NCBI GenBank assembly: GCA_002440065.1
Contig: DJRK01000134.1
Coordinates: 1-6,271, forward strand
DNA: 6,271 bases
Source of the DNA: Atopobium sp. UBA6362
GTDB taxonomy: Bacteria > Actinomycetota > Coriobacteriia > Coriobacteriales > Atopobiaceae
Direction: 5' to 3'
Position 1 is the first letter of the stretch. Every line of letters starts with the position of its first letter. Positions 5,704-6,271 of the stretch are shown one piece after another. The position numbers and the translations under genes are program-made. The notes beneath the pieces are model-generated. The model was given only the letters and a program-made list of their open reading frames with translations. It was not told the origin of the DNA and made no database searches.

Positions 5704-6242
5704 TGGACAAGCGCAAGGCGCGCAGCCGCCGGGCGATCGAGGACGCGTTCTCGGCCCTCCTGCTCGAGCGCGACTACGCAAAGATAACCGTGGCAGACAT
5801 CCTCGACCGCTCAGGCGTGGGGCGCGCCACGTTCTACGCCCAGTTCAAGGGCAAAGACGACCTTCTCGCCGCACTCGTGGGGTCCATCTGCGCGCACGCC
5901 CTCAAGGCGGACGGCACGCCCGAGAGCGACCCGTCCGCCCAGGTCGAGCACATCCTGCGCAACCTTTGGGAGCGCCGCGACGGCGTGCGCGCGCTCGTCT
6001 CGGGCGCCGGCTCGAGGCGCTTCGCCGACTGCCTGCGCCATGCGATCGTGGCCCGCGCGGCCCAGGCCGTGCCCGACGAGCCAACGGGCCCTGCGGCGCA
6101 GATGAACCGCAGTTTCCTTCTCCACCACATCGCCGCGACCTTCGTGGGCATGGTCCAGTGGTGGGCCTGGACCGGCTTTGTGTCCACGCCCGAGGAGCTC
6201 GCCGCCGATTTCCTCCGCGCCACCCTCCCCCTCTTCGAATGA
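5703..6242 (+). CDS. TetR/AcrR-family transcriptional regulator
   Basis: DNA-binding regulator of 179 residues. The N-terminal helix-turn-helix is clear: KITVADILDRSGVGRATFYAQ (27-47) followed by the usual FKGKDDLLAAL (48-58). The ligand-binding half is short and ends with LLHHIAATFVGMVQWWAWTG (139-158) and STPEELAADFL (161-171), resembling the TetR_C_8-type C-terminal domain common in low-molecular-weight regulators of this family; its ligand cannot be read from sequence. The start ATG overlaps the larC stop by one base (TGATG), with GGGGA (5692-5696) as a weak ribosome-binding site, so it is the last gene of the lar operon and may depend on larC translation. It may control the operon and the divergent transporter through the inverted repeat at 2527-2558, with nickel, lactate or the cofactor as possible signals; all of this is inference from position. 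Confidence 0.92.
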   Translation: MDKRKARSRRAIEDAFSALLLERDYAKITVADILDRSGVGRATFYAQFKGKDDLLAALVGSICAHALKADGTPESDPSAQVEHILRNLWERRDGVRALVSGAGSRRFADCLRHAIVARAAQAVPDEPTGPAAQMNRSFLLHHIAATFVGMVQWWAWTGFVSTPEELAADFLRATLPLFE

Positions 6243-6249
6243 CAAAAAA

Positions 6250-6271
6250 TGGGGACAGGTTCGAAAATTAC
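6250..6271. repeat. Start of a second GGGGACAGGTTC palindromic repeat (cut by window edge)
   Basis: TGGGGACAGGTTC (6250-6262) repeats the 13-base core seen three times at 2577-2668. It is followed nine bases later by the end of AATTAC, at the same spacing as in the first element (2595-2600). This suggests the left arm of a related element whose remainder lies beyond the window. It starts eight bases after the tetR stop and could serve as a transcription end for the lar operon if it folds like the first copy, but that part is not visible. Confidence 0.75.

Noticed and set aside
4099..5781. 560-residue leftward open frame covering all of larC, with a strongly hydrophobic Val-rich segment
   Set aside because: The hydrophobic segment is simply the complement of His codons (CAC/CAT read as GTG/ATG). 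The sense strand encodes a full LarC, so this is not a membrane protein.

Overview
High-GC DNA with dense coding, strong G/C bias at third codon positions and tight gene spacing, most like an anaerobic actinobacterium. A Coriobacteriia / Atopobiaceae (Olsenella-like) source is my best guess. It rests on base composition, a Tat-type lipoprotein signal, the GGGGACAGGTTC intergenic repeats and the lar genes; no 16S or other marker gene is present.

Layout. The left part (1-2459) is a leftward transcription unit: a Tat-exported, lipid-anchored substrate-binding protein of the peptide/nickel ABC family (828-2459), followed one base later by the first membrane permease (826 to beyond the left edge). 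The 238-base intergenic stretch (2460-2697) holds a TATAAT box for the leftward unit, a 9-bp-arm inverted repeat that could be an operator, a weak candidate rightward promoter, and a 92-base palindromic element carrying three copies of GGGGACAGGTTC. The right part is a rightward, tightly overlapping operon: larE (2698-3402), larB (3395-4135), larC (4132-5703) and a TetR-family regulator (5703-6242). A further copy of the repeat starts at 6250 and runs off the window.

How the genes fit together. LarB, LarE and LarC are the three enzymes known to make the nickel-pincer nucleotide (NPN) cofactor of lactate racemase LarA and related 2-hydroxyacid racemases/epimerases. LarB carboxylates and cleaves nicotinic acid adenine dinucleotide, LarE adds two sulfurs, and LarC inserts nickel using CTP. 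The divergent ABC importer is plausibly the nickel source, but that is inference from gene context; its family also carries peptides. No larA is in the window, so the cofactor user is elsewhere or beyond the edge.

Points that depart from the textbook locus: LarE is short and lacks the usual C-terminal part and the motif after its third cysteine; LarC has a very large His/Cys-rich insertion; a TetR regulator ends the operon (the Lactiplantibacillus plantarum lar locus uses a Crp/Fnr-type LarR); and related palindromic repeats lie on both sides of the operon.
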